Under the pieces are notes generated by a model. It did not search any database. It was not told the origin of the DNA and saw only the letters and a list, made by a program, of their open reading frames with translations. From an uncultured Roseobacter sp. (lineage in GTDB: Bacteria; Pseudomonadota; Alphaproteobacteria; Rhodobacterales; Rhodobacteraceae), in contig NZ_CANLKW010000002.1 of NCBI RefSeq assembly GCF_947491795.1, forward strand, positions 670,001 through 734,000: DNA of 64,000 bases. Direction: 5' to 3'. A program made the translations under genes and the position numbers. Positions 55,758 through 64,000 of the stretch are shown here, one piece after another. Positions within the stretch are counted from its first letter, which is position 1. Each line of letters begins with the position of its first letter.

Positions 55758-57191
55758 GTGACAGATCAAGTTCCTCCTCCTGGCCTTTACGCGGCGCGCG
55801 AACCTATTTTTCCGCGCCGCGTTTCCGGCAGGTTTCGCAATCTGAAATGGGTGATCATGGCGGTCACACTGGGCATCTACTATCTGGTGCCATGGATCAG
55901 ATGGGACAGGGGCCCCGAGCTGCCAGATCAGGCGGTTTTGCTCGATCTGGCAAACCGCCGGTTTTACTTTTTCTGGATCGAAATCTGGAGCCATGAATTT
56001 TACTTTGTCGCGGGTCTGCTCATCATGGCGGGCCTTGGGCTCTTTTTGTTCACATCCGCCCTTGGTCGTGTCTGGTGTGGCTATTCCTGCCCGCAGACGG
56101 TCTGGACCGATCTTTTCATTCTGGTTGAGCGCTGGGTCGAGGGGGACCGCAATGCCCGTCTGCGCCTGCACCGGCAGGAGAAAATGGATTTCCGGAAACT
56201 GCGCCTGCGCCTGACCAAATGGTCGCTGTGGCTGCTGATCGCCATGGCCACGGGCGGGGCCTGGGTGTTTTACTTTGCGGATGCACCGACCCTGCTGGTT
56301 GATCTGTTTACCGGTCAGGCCGCAGCAGTCGCCTATATCACTGTCGCTGTTCTGACCGCGACAACATTCGTATTTGGTGGTTTCGCCCGCGAACAAATCT
56401 GCATCTATGCCTGCCCCTGGCCGCGCATCCAGGGTGCGATGATGGATGAAGATACCCTGACCGTTGCGTACCGCGAATGGCGGGGCGAGCCGCGCAAACA
56501 CAGCGAGGCCGCGAAAACGGAGCCGATGGGCGATTGTATTGACTGCATGGCCTGCGTGAATGTCTGCCCCGTCGGCATCGACATCCGCGACGGCCAGCAG
56601 ATGGAATGCATCACCTGTGCGCTCTGTATCGACGCCTGCGATGATGTGATGGAGCGGATAGGCAAGCCCCGCGGGTTGATCGACTATCTGGCACTGTCTG
56701 ACGAGACAGCCGAGCGCGCAGGTGCGGCGCCGAGGCCTGTCTGGAAGCACGTCTTCCGCCCGCGTACGATCCTTTACACGGCACTGTGGAGTGCTGTGGG
56801 CATTGCTCTTGTGGTGGCGCTTTTTGTCCGTGCAGATATCGAAATGACAGTGGGCGCCGTGCGTAACCCGACATTCGTGACGCTGTCAGACGGATCCATC
56901 AGAAATACCTACGAAATCCGGCTGCGAAACAAGAACAACGACAACCGCCTCTTCCGTCTGAGTGTTGCCGGTGATCCCGCGGTCAGGATCGATCTGGAGG
57001 GCACCCCCTATGGATCTGTCGAAGTGCCTGCGGATACGTCGCTTTTGCAGCGGGTCTATGTGATTGCACCGCCGGGCTCTGCACCTGCGGGCGAAGAACG
57101 GGTTGATCTGCGGTTCTGGGTCGAAGATCTGACCAACGGGGACCGAGCATATAAAGACAGCAGTTTTATCGGAACGGGAGAGCGTCAATGA
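55758..57191 (+). CDS. ccoG: cbb3 oxidase assembly protein CcoG
   Basis: The 477-residue membrane protein has several helices and a double 4Fe-4S ferredoxin region (CIDCMACVNVC and CITCALCIDAC), plus CGYSCPQTVW and a C-terminal Ig-like periplasmic domain. CcoG (FixG, RdxA) acts as a copper reductase in building the cbb3 copper centre. It overlaps ccoH by four bases. Confidence 0.95.
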   Translation: MTDQVPPPGLYAAREPIFPRRVSGRFRNLKWVIMAVTLGIYYLVPWIRWDRGPELPDQAVLLDLANRRFYFFWIEIWSHEFYFVAGLLIMAGLGLFLFTSALGRVWCGYSCPQTVWTDLFILVERWVEGDRNARLRLHRQEKMDFRKLRLRLTKWSLWLLIAMATGGAWVFYFADAPTLLVDLFTGQAAAVAYITVAVLTATTFVFGGFAREQICIYACPWPRIQGAMMDEDTLTVAYREWRGEPRKHSEAAKTEPMGDCIDCMACVNVCPVGIDIRDGQQMECITCALCIDACDDVMERIGKPRGLIDYLALSDETAERAGAAPRPVWKHVFRPRTILYTALWSAVGIALVVALFVRADIEMTVGAVRNPTFVTLSDGSIRNTYEIRLRNKNNDNRLFRLSVAGDPAVRIDLEGTPYGSVEVPADTSLLQRVYVIAPPGSAPAGEERVDLRFWVEDLTNGDRAYKDSSFIGTGERQ

Positions 57192-57652
57192 CACGGGAAC
57201 TGACCGGCCGTCACGTGGCCATTATTTTTTGCGCCGCCTTTACAGTGATCATCGCGGTGAACCTGACCCTGGCTTTCAGTGCGGTAAAGACGTTCCCGGG
57301 GCTGGAGGTCAGGAATTCCTATGTTGCCAGCCAGACCTTTGATGCTGACCGGGCCGCACAACAGTCTCTTGGCTGGACAGTGCGTGCAGACGCCTTTGGC
57401 GATGAGGTGGTTCTCTCAATCCGCGACGCGAATGGTGACCCGGTCGAGGTTACAATGATCAAAGCGGAGCTGGGGCGGGCGACCCATGTCCGTGATGACC
57501 AGCACCCGGACTTTACTTTTAACGGAGAGGCCTATGTCGCCAGGGCCAGGCTCGCGCCCGGCAACTGGAACATCCGGATGGTGGCCCAGGATGCCGCCGG
57601 AACCGAGTTCCGGCAACGCGTTGTGCTGCATGTGGCAGGTCAGAAATCATGA
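57188..57652 (+). CDS. ccoH: cbb3 oxidase assembly protein CcoH
   Basis: The 154-residue protein has one N-terminal membrane helix (VAIIFCAAFTVIIAVNLTLA) and a FixH-type periplasmic domain with NSYVASQTFD. CcoH stays bound to assembling oxidase. It is joined by four-base overlaps to ccoG and ccoI. Confidence 0.93.
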   Translation: MTRELTGRHVAIIFCAAFTVIIAVNLTLAFSAVKTFPGLEVRNSYVASQTFDADRAAQQSLGWTVRADAFGDEVVLSIRDANGDPVEVTMIKAELGRATHVRDDQHPDFTFNGEAYVARARLAPGNWNIRMVAQDAAGTEFRQRVVLHVAGQKS

Positions 57653-59838
57653 GCTACGCCGGGCAGCCAGCTGCAATGGGATGCCCGGGGTGTGTGGCCG
57701 CACCGGATACGCCGGAAATAGTGCTGCCGGATGCCAGGCTGATCCTGTCTCTTCCAACCATCCATTGTCAGGCCTGCATTGCCCGCGTCGAAGAGGCACT
57801 GAACGCGCATCCGGGGGTAAACGGGGCGCGTGTAAACCTGACGCGCAAGCGGGTGATGATCGACGCAGACCGTGATGTCACAGCCGAGGAGCTCGCCGGG
57901 CGGCTGCGCGCTGCGGGGTTTGAAGCATGGGAGCTGGATCCCGCCGCGCTGCAGGACACGCTGACCGGCAGCACGGGGCGCGATCTGCTGATGCGCATGG
58001 CTGTTGCCGGTTTCGCCGCCATGAACGTGATGCTTTTGTCGGTGGCGGTCTGGTCCGGTGCCACTGACGCGACGCGCGATCTGTTCCACTGGATTTCTGC
58101 CGCCATCACCCTGCCTGCACTTGGTTTCTCTGCGCAGCCGTTTTTTCGAAATGCATGGAGCGCGCTGCGTGCGGGCCGGCTGAACATGGATGTGCCGATC
58201 AGTCTGGCGATAGCACTGGCTGTTGCCACATCTCTCTGGGAGACCTGGTTGTCGGGCGAACACGCGTATTTTGACGCGGCGCTGACACTGACGTTTTTTC
58301 TGCTGGCGGGAAGATGGCTCGAAGCAAGAGCCCGGTCCGCCGCCCGATCCGCTGCTGAAGAACTGACGGCTCTGGAAGTCCCGCGGGCGTGGAAAATGGA
58401 GGGGGGCGAAGCTGTGCAAGTCGCCGTTGCGGAGCTGTCCCCCGGCGATGCTCTGCTCATCCGCCCGGGCGCTCGCGCGCCGGTGGACGGTCGTATTACG
58501 GCAGGTGTTTCTGAAGTCGACCGGTCAGCGCTGACTGGAGAGACCTTACCTGAAGTGCGCAGCCCGGGCCATCATATGAGCGCGGGTGAGCTCAACCTGA
58601 CAGGGCCGTTGACCGTCGTGGCAACCGCCGTTGGCTCTGACACATCGTTGAACAGACTGGCAGCGCTGGTGGCCGTCGCCGAAAGCGGGCGGTCAAGATA
58701 CACGTCGCTCGCAGACAGAGCCGCGCGGCTCTATGCGCCTGGCGTTCATATCCTGGCGGCGCTGTCTTTTGCAGGCTGGCTTGTCTGGTCGGGTGATATG
58801 CGCGTCGCGGCCAACATCGCGGCAGCGGTTCTCATTATCACCTGCCCCTGCGCGCTGGGGCTGGCGGTACCTGCGGTCACGACTGCTGCTTCGGGGCGTC
58901 TTTTCAGCCGGGGACTGCTCATCAAAAACGCCACCGCGCTGGAACGGCTGGCCGAGGCAGATACAGTTGTGTTCGACAAGACGGGCACGCTGACCTCTGG
59001 AAATCCGGTGCTGACAAACTGGAGCAGCCTTTCTGAGCGGGAGAAAGCAGCGGCTGTGCTGCTCGCGCGGGGGTCATCCCATCCTCTTTCTCTGGCCGTG
59101 ATCGCAGCAGCGGAGGCCAACCCCGGGCAGTCTTTATCAGCCGAAGACCTGCGCGAAGTGCCCGGGTATGGCACAGAAGGTCTGATTGGCGGCGAGCCGG
59201 CGCGACTGGGCCGACCGGATTGGGTGGGAGCAGAAGCCAAAGGCGATGGGCTGTGTTCTGCATTGCAGGTCGGGGACGCACCCGCCGCGTTGCTCACGTT
59301 CGAGGACAGCCTGAGACCGGGCGCCGAAGAGCTGGTAAAGCGGCTGTTGTCGATGGGCCTGGAGGTTGCTTTGCTATCCGGGGACCGCAGTGAGGTCGCA
59401 GGCCGGACGGCCGCGGCACTTGGGATCTCGTCCTGGCGGGCGGGCGTTCTGCCTGAAGAAAAAGCGCAGTACATCAGAGACCTGAGAGATCGGGGGCACC
59501 GTGTTCTGATGGTAGGTGATGGTCTGAACGATACGGCAGCCCTTGCGGAGGCACATGTCTCTGTCAGTCCGGCGCAGGCGCTGGACGCGGCGCGGGCAGC
59601 GTCAGACATCGTTTTGCTGGGGCAGGATTTATCACCGGTGGCAGAGGCAATAGAAACCGCAGGACAAGCGACCAGACGCATACGCGAGAATTTCCGGATT
59701 GCGACGGTCTATAACGTGGTTGCTGTGCCGCTGGCGGTCGCGGGCATGGCAACACCACTCATTGCGGCACTTGCCATGTCGTTGTCGTCCCTGACAGTTT
59801 CGGTAAACGCGCTGAGAGTTGCGGGGAGGCGCAAATGA
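57649..59838 (+). CDS. ccoI: Copper-transporting P-type ATPase CcoI
   Basis: The 729-residue protein has a heavy-metal-associated domain with CQAC (in IHCQACIARVE), the membrane CPC motif (ITCPCALGLA), the phosphorylation site DKTGT and the hinge GDGLNDTAAL. CcoI (FixI) exports copper for the cbb3 oxidase. An extra Cys pair near the N-terminus (GCPGC) may add a copper contact. It overlaps both neighbours by four bases. Confidence 0.95.
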   Translation: MSYAGQPAAMGCPGCVAAPDTPEIVLPDARLILSLPTIHCQACIARVEEALNAHPGVNGARVNLTRKRVMIDADRDVTAEELAGRLRAAGFEAWELDPAALQDTLTGSTGRDLLMRMAVAGFAAMNVMLLSVAVWSGATDATRDLFHWISAAITLPALGFSAQPFFRNAWSALRAGRLNMDVPISLAIALAVATSLWETWLSGEHAYFDAALTLTFFLLAGRWLEARARSAARSAAEELTALEVPRAWKMEGGEAVQVAVAELSPGDALLIRPGARAPVDGRITAGVSEVDRSALTGETLPEVRSPGHHMSAGELNLTGPLTVVATAVGSDTSLNRLAALVAVAESGRSRYTSLADRAARLYAPGVHILAALSFAGWLVWSGDMRVAANIAAAVLIITCPCALGLAVPAVTTAASGRLFSRGLLIKNATALERLAEADTVVFDKTGTLTSGNPVLTNWSSLSEREKAAAVLLARGSSHPLSLAVIAAAEANPGQSLSAEDLREVPGYGTEGLIGGEPARLGRPDWVGAEAKGDGLCSALQVGDAPAALLTFEDSLRPGAEELVKRLLSMGLEVALLSGDRSEVAGRTAAALGISSWRAGVLPEEKAQYIRDLRDRGHRVLMVGDGLNDTAALAEAHVSVSPAQALDAARAASDIVLLGQDLSPVAEAIETAGQATRRIRENFRIATVYNVVAVPLAVAGMATPLIAALAMSLSSLTVSVNALRVAGRRK

Positions 59839-60026
59839 ACGTTCTGGCTTACCTTATTCCGGTGTCACTGCTGCTTGGTGGGATCGGCCTTGCAGCGTTC
59901 GTTTTCACACTGAGAAGCAGCCAGTACGATGACCCCGAAGGCGACAGTCGCAGAATCCTTGGCGATACATGGGATGACAAACCAAGGCCCGAGACGGTCA
60001 GGAAGGACCGACCGTCTGACAGGTGA
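59835..60026 (+). CDS. ccoS: cbb3 oxidase assembly protein CcoS
   Basis: The 63-residue protein has one membrane helix (LIPVSLLLGGIGLAAFVF) followed by FTLRSSQYDDPEGDSRRIL, the signature of CcoS/FixS. It is the last gene of the ccoNOQPGHIS run. Its 3' end overlaps the convergent D,D-carboxypeptidase gene by 29 bp. Confidence 0.94.
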   Translation: MNVLAYLIPVSLLLGGIGLAAFVFTLRSSQYDDPEGDSRRILGDTWDDKPRPETVRKDRPSDR

Positions 60027-61500
60027 TCTGGCGGGCTGAGAGACGTCGGCAGGCCAGGTCAGCGCTCTCTCGCGTCATGCCAAGGAAATTTGCATCGAAA
60101 CCGGTGGATCGTCTGACAACCTTACGAAGTGTTCCGTCAAGTGTCGCCATTTCAGCCAGAGCCGTCGTCACAAGCGCGCGTTCCGCTCTGTGCTGCGTGG
60201 TAAACTGCCCGATGTTTACGCCCCACTGGTGACCACCCGACGTAGACAGGCGCGTGACCACTTCCGGTTCGGGCAAGACCACTGCTGCTTCTGTCTGCTC
60301 AGCTGGTTCCGGGCTGGTAACCGTTCCGGGGCGCAAAACCGGACGTGCCGAAAGGAAGGTATCTTTGGGTGCTGTATCAGCTTCTGGCGGTTTTGTGGCC
60401 TCCGTCGCCTGTGCGGCGATCAGTGCGGTCGTGGTATCCGTATCCAGCAGTCCGGCGGTGCTTGCTGCCGCAGAAGGCTGTACTGTCGCCGTCGGTGCAT
60501 CTGCGTCCGAAAGAGCCGCCTCGATTGCCTCATCCGTACTGGGCACGGATATCAGCGGTGTCACTGCGGCCGCGTTTGGGCGTTTGGCGGGTCGCAGGCT
60601 GGAGGCCAGAATCGTATTGGGCCGGGCTGGCGCGACATTGTAGACAGGCAAAGCGGGCTTCTTCAGTCTCGCACGGCTTGGCGCACGTTTGAAACCCATG
60701 TCCAGAAGTTCAGCCACTCGGGCGTTCCTAGCGCTCGTTGATGTGCCGCCGAAAACGGTCGCAATTATGCGTTCCTTACCCCGCTCAGCAGAAGCAACAA
60801 GGTTGAACCCTGCGGCGCGTGTGTATCCGGTTTTGATACCATCTGCGCCGCGATAGGCCGCCAGCAGACGGCGGTTCGTGTTGGCGACATCGCGCACGCC
60901 GGCATGCGTGGAACGGCGGGAAAAGAGATTATAGTACTCCGGATAGTCATAGAGCATGTGACGCCCCATGATCGTCATGTCGCGGGCCGTGGACATGTGG
61001 CCGCGCTCCGTCAGGCCATGCGCATTCTTAAAGGTTGTCCGGGTCATGCCAAGCGCTTTGGCCGTGCGGTTCATCCGCCGCGCAAAAGCAGCCTCGGATC
61101 CCTCAAGCGCTTCACCGATTGCAGTTGCTGCGTCGTTCGCGGATTTCACCGCGGCTGCCCTGATCAGGTAGCGAAAGGAAATCTTCTGCCCCGCGCGCAA
61201 CCCCAGTTTTGACGGCGGCTCTGATGCTGCGAAACGGGAAATCCGCACCTTGGTATCAAGGGAGATCTCACCGCGCTCCACGGCCTCGAACGCAATGTAC
61301 AGCGTCATCATTTTTGTCAGGGAGGCGGGGTGCAGGCGGGTATCGGCGTTGCGCGAGTGCAGCACCTCGCCTGTGCGCGCATCCATCACCATCGCAGCAT
61401 AGGGCGCCGCGGCGGCGCTGAGTGGGAGGATGACCAGCATCCACAAAGCTGCAAGTACAAATAGCCCGTAACGGGCCGGCCATATACGCCGAGCCTTCAT
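59998..61500 (-). CDS. D-alanyl-D-alanine carboxypeptidase with SPOR domain
   Basis: The 500-residue protein has a signal peptide, a penicillin-binding transpeptidase-type domain with SLTK (catalytic Ser-x-x-Lys in HPASLTKMM), SAN (KSANDAAT) and KTG (GIKTGYTRAAG), a Pro/Ala/Thr-rich linker (about 295-420) and a C-terminal SPOR domain (about 425-500) that binds denuded septal peptidoglycan. It trims stem peptides, probably at the division site. I use the ATG at 61500, eight bases after AAGG, rather than the GTG at 61506. Confidence 0.93.
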   Translation of the reverse strand: MKARRIWPARYGLFVLAALWMLVILPLSAAAAPYAAMVMDARTGEVLHSRNADTRLHPASLTKMMTLYIAFEAVERGEISLDTKVRISRFAASEPPSKLGLRAGQKISFRYLIRAAAVKSANDAATAIGEALEGSEAAFARRMNRTAKALGMTRTTFKNAHGLTERGHMSTARDMTIMGRHMLYDYPEYYNLFSRRSTHAGVRDVANTNRRLLAAYRGADGIKTGYTRAAGFNLVASAERGKERIIATVFGGTSTSARNARVAELLDMGFKRAPSRARLKKPALPVYNVAPARPNTILASSLRPAKRPNAAAVTPLISVPSTDEAIEAALSDADAPTATVQPSAAASTAGLLDTDTTTALIAAQATEATKPPEADTAPKDTFLSARPVLRPGTVTSPEPAEQTEAAVVLPEPEVVTRLSTSGGHQWGVNIGQFTTQHRAERALVTTALAEMATLDGTLRKVVRRSTGFDANFLGMTRESADLACRRLSARQITCQTVGPS

Positions 61501-61677
61501 GATCACTGCCTTTTCTGCCTCACGCCGCCGATTTTTTCGACTGGCTTTTATGTGTGCGAGGCTAACACAGGTTTTGGTCTCAATAAAGTTATTGTTTTAA
61601 AGGAATTGCGTTAAGTTTCGATGAAGCGGCCTGAAACGCGCAGGCGGTGTGACTTGTGCCTGAAAAAGACGCGTCTT

Positions 61678-62379
61678 TCAGCGCAGAGTTTCCAGCACCT
61701 TTGCCAGACCGCCGAGATCGGGCAGGCTGCGAAACCGGTCATGGTCGCATGGCGTTTCGGCATGCTCCAGTTCCCATGTGACGTCATGCGGAACATGAAT
61801 GCCATATCCGCCTGCCTCGATCATGGGCAGAATATCTGATTTCACCGAATTCCCGACCATGACGCCACAAATCGCGCTGTGACCGTGCCGGTCAAAGATG
61901 CTGCGGTAAACGCCCGGATTTTTGTCGGAGACGATTTCTACCGCATCGAACAGATCGCCCAGACCAGACTGCGCCAGTTTGCGCTCCTGATCCAGCAGAT
62001 CCCCCTTTGTTATCAGAAGAATACGGTGCGTCCGGGCGGCGCTTTCCACGGCTTCTCTGGCATGCGGCAACAGATCAACCGGATGCGCCAGCATCTCCCG
62101 GCCGGCCTCCAGGATCTGTTCAATAACTGCGCCGGGTACGCGCCTGTCCGTGACATCCAGCGCGGTTTCAATCATGGACAGCGTAAAGCCCTTCACCCCG
62201 AATCCATAGTGCCCCAGATTGCGTTTCTCAGCCGCCACCAGTCTCGACATGAGAGTGTCTGCTTCGGTGTAATCCGACAGGAGTTCTGCGAAATAGCTCT
62301 GCGTCATTTGAAAATAGCGCTCGTTGTGCCAGAGCGTATCATCTGCGTCAAAGCCTACGGTTGTTATTTTGCGGGCCAT
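61678..62379 (-). CDS. HAD family hydrolase
   Basis: The 233-residue protein has HAD motif I as [11 protein letters not shown], motif II LLITKGD, and motif III/IV with KNPG and [10 protein letters not shown]. An all-helical cap lies between motifs I and II. It is a likely phosphatase of unknown substrate. An 82-base overlap with a longer ClpS reading frame disappears when clpS is started at its ribosome-binding site. Confidence 0.88.
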   Translation of the reverse strand: MARKITTVGFDADDTLWHNERYFQMTQSYFAELLSDYTEADTLMSRLVAAEKRNLGHYGFGVKGFTLSMIETALDVTDRRVPGAVIEQILEAGREMLAHPVDLLPHAREAVESAARTHRILLITKGDLLDQERKLAQSGLGDLFDAVEIVSDKNPGVYRSIFDRHGHSAICGVMVGNSVKSDILPMIEAGGYGIHVPHDVTWELEHAETPCDHDRFRSLPDLGGLAKVLETLR

Positions 62380-62461
62380 GACGCCCCCTTTTCTAAATCA
62401 CAGGACAGGTTATATAGAGCCATCTGAGATGAACCGTACGCCAGGCCCGTCAGGAGCAGCA

Positions 62462-62803
62462 ATGCACCGAGAAGCGATTATGATGTCAGACCGGACAGAT
62501 GACGAGGGCGATGCCTCTGTTCTGACGGCGACGAAACCGAAAACAAAGCGCCCGCCTTTGTACAAGGTGCTGCTGTTGAATGACGACTTTACGCCAATGG
62601 AGTTCGTTGTTCACGTTTTAGAGCGGTTTTTCGGTCTTAATCACGCGCAGGCTTTTGAGATCATGCTGACGGTGCACAAAAAGGGTGTCGCGGTGGTGGG
62701 CGTGTTCAGCCATGAAATCGCCGAGACCAAAGTGGCTCAGGTTATGGATTTTGCCCGCCGCCATCAGCATCCACTGCAATGCACCATGGAAAAAGAAGAA
62801 TAG
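62462..62803 (+). CDS. clpS: ATP-dependent Clp protease adaptor ClpS
   Basis: The 113-residue protein has the ClpS core with [16 protein letters not shown], and the ligand-binding region continues through HVLERFF. ClpS brings N-degron proteins to ClpAP. AGGAG lies before the ATG at 62462. The N-terminal extension binds ClpA. It is divergent from the HAD gene. Confidence 0.95.
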   Translation: MHREAIMMSDRTDDEGDASVLTATKPKTKRPPLYKVLLLNDDFTPMEFVVHVLERFFGLNHAQAFEIMLTVHKKGVAVVGVFSHEIAETKVAQVMDFARRHQHPLQCTMEKEE

Positions 62804-62807
62804 GCGC

Positions 62808-63800
62808 ATGATTGATGCCCGTTTGCCGCTGGTGCTGGAAGGCAGCGGTGTCGCCTGGCCCGAGGGTGGCCGGCTGGCCGTATATGGCCCTCCGACTGAG
62901 GCAGGTCTGACTGCACTGACCGGATTTGACGTGCAGATCATCGAAGGGTTCCGCCCGTCACACGATATCTGGAAGACGCGCGGCTATGATTGTGCTGTTG
63001 CGGCGGAAGGTCAGTATGACGGTGCCATTGTCAGCCTGCCCAGATCAAAACTGCAGGGCCGGGCGCTGATTGCCGAAGCTCTGGAGTTGACGGACGGGCC
63101 GGTTCTGGTGGACGGTCAGAAAACCGACGGAATTGACAGCATCCTGAAAGACGTACGCAAACGCACCGGCGTGAGCGGCCCTGTCTCCAAAGCGCATGGA
63201 AAGCTGTTCGCTGTGTCAGGTTCTGATGCGGACGAATTTACGGACTGGCGCATTGGTCCGTCACGCACCGACGGCGGCTTCTGGACCGCTCCGGGCGTTT
63301 TTTCTGCCGATGCTGTCGACCCGGCATCTGCCCTGCTGGCGGACGCTCTGCCGGATCGCCTGGGAAAAACGGTTGCCGATCTTGGCGCGGGCTGGGGATT
63401 TCTGTCGGCTCATGTGCTTGTGCGCGAAGATGTAAAGACGGTTCATCTGGTCGAGGCAGGCCATATGGCACTGGAATGCGCACGCCGGAATGTCACAGAC
63501 CCGCGCGCCGCGTTTCACTGGGCGGATGCGCCGTCCTGGCAGCCGCCCGCCACGGTTGACAGCGTTGTGATGAACCCGCCATTTCACACGGGCCGCGCTG
63601 CTGATCCGGCGCTCGGGCAATCCTTTGTTGCTGCTGCAGCGCGGATTCTGGCCCCGCACGGTCAGTTGTGGATGGTCGCCAACCGCCATCTGCCTTATGA
63701 GACAACACTGCAGAAGTATTTTGTAAAAGTGACTGAAACGGGGTCTGACAACCGTTTCAAACTGTTCCACGCAGCGCGCCCGGTCAGGCGCCGCAAATAA
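62808..63800 (+). CDS. Class I SAM methyltransferase, RsmC-like
   Basis: The 330-residue protein has a degenerate N-terminal half and a C-terminal methyltransferase domain with motif I VADLGAGWGFLS and the catalytic NPPF in VMNPPFHTGR, typical of RsmC/RlmG enzymes that methylate N2 of guanine in rRNA. The ATG lies four bases after the clpS stop, so it is probably co-transcribed with clpS. RsmC (16S G1207) is the likeliest function. Confidence 0.87.
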   Translation: MIDARLPLVLEGSGVAWPEGGRLAVYGPPTEAGLTALTGFDVQIIEGFRPSHDIWKTRGYDCAVAAEGQYDGAIVSLPRSKLQGRALIAEALELTDGPVLVDGQKTDGIDSILKDVRKRTGVSGPVSKAHGKLFAVSGSDADEFTDWRIGPSRTDGGFWTAPGVFSADAVDPASALLADALPDRLGKTVADLGAGWGFLSAHVLVREDVKTVHLVEAGHMALECARRNVTDPRAAFHWADAPSWQPPATVDSVVMNPPFHTGRAADPALGQSFVAAAARILAPHGQLWMVANRHLPYETTLQKYFVKVTETGSDNRFKLFHAARPVRRRK

Positions 63801-63839
63801 CAGGTTCCACACGGCGCCCGCGGCGTCAGAAAGGAAAAG

Positions 63840-64000
63840 ATGTCATTCTCCGTCAAAGGAAAAACAGCCATCGTGACCGGTGCCGCTAACGGGATCGGCC
63901 TGGCCATCGCGCGCCAGTTTGCCGATCGGGGCGCCAATGTGATGTGCGCGGATATGGACGAAAAAAAACTGGCCGCCGAGTGGGGCGACCAGCCGGATGA
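63840..64000 (+). CDS. SDR family oxidoreductase, partial
   Basis: The gene is cut by the window end. The first 53 residues start MSFSVKGKTAIVTGAANGIG, the TGxxxGIG cofactor-binding motif of short-chain dehydrogenases, followed by CADMDEKKL, where the Asp suggests NAD preference. AAGGAAAAG precedes the ATG. The substrate is unknown. Confidence 0.88.
   Translation, partial: MSFSVKGKTAIVTGAANGIGLAIARQFADRGANVMCADMDEKKLAAEWGDQPD

Overview
The window looks like chromosomal DNA of a marine alphaproteobacterium of the Roseobacter group (Rhodobacterales). The signs are a TauR/Xsc/Pta/Tpa/TauABC taurine regulon next to a SoeA-type sulfite dehydrogenase subunit, FnrL with a ccoNOQP-ccoGHIS cluster, a VPLPA-CTERM protein and the TrcR (DUF1013) regulator. 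The species cannot be named from this sequence alone.

Layout. (1) 1-7.3 kb: taurine dissimilation on the minus strand, tauR-xsc-pta-soeA. (2) 7.6-8.0 kb: a small SnoaL-like protein. (3) 8.0-14.4 kb: a visibly A/T-richer island holding a membrane caspase-like protease, a two-helix membrane protein, a membrane STAND-like ATPase and a patatin-like phospholipase, plus an antisense relic of a second patatin and a relic of an IS3 transposase at its left edge. (4) 14.7-19.7 kb: aldehyde dehydrogenase, DEAD-box helicase with a repetitive basic tail, fatty acid desaturase. (5) 19.8-25.1 kb: tauC-tauB-tauA and the divergent tpa. (6) 25.2-28.5 kb: a VPLPA-CTERM protein and an inactive IS3 element inserted into an older IS3 relic. 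(7) 28.6-43.2 kb: DUF4139 protein, RNase T2, trcR, a GST/cupin unit divergent from a TetR regulator, dnaX-ybaB-recR, a zinc metallopeptidase, SRP RNA, a 5'-nucleotidase-like protein, NudC, an SRPBCC protein, prephenate dehydratase and a membrane cytochrome c. (8) 43.3-49.1 kb: yejABEF peptide ABC importer. (9) 49.1-60.0 kb: hemN, fnrL, a universal stress protein and ccoNOQPGHIS, with two FNR boxes. (10) 60-64 kb: D,D-carboxypeptidase with SPOR domain, HAD hydrolase, clpS, an RsmC-like methyltransferase and the start of an SDR gene.

How the parts work together. TauABC imports taurine, Tpa transaminates it to sulfoacetaldehyde, Xsc releases sulfite and acetyl phosphate, Pta makes acetyl-CoA, and SoeA (partners presumably beyond the left edge) oxidises sulfite. 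Direct repeats resembling TauR sites lie at the tauR promoter and between tauA and tpa, so the two halves look like one regulon although about 12.6 kb of other DNA (7.2-19.8 kb) separates them. FnrL probably controls hemN, itself, the stress protein and the cbb3 oxidase genes through the two FNR boxes.

The most unusual content is the caspase / two-helix / STAND ATPase / patatin island, which has the make-up of a prokaryotic immune or cell-suicide system. I do not recognise it as a named system.
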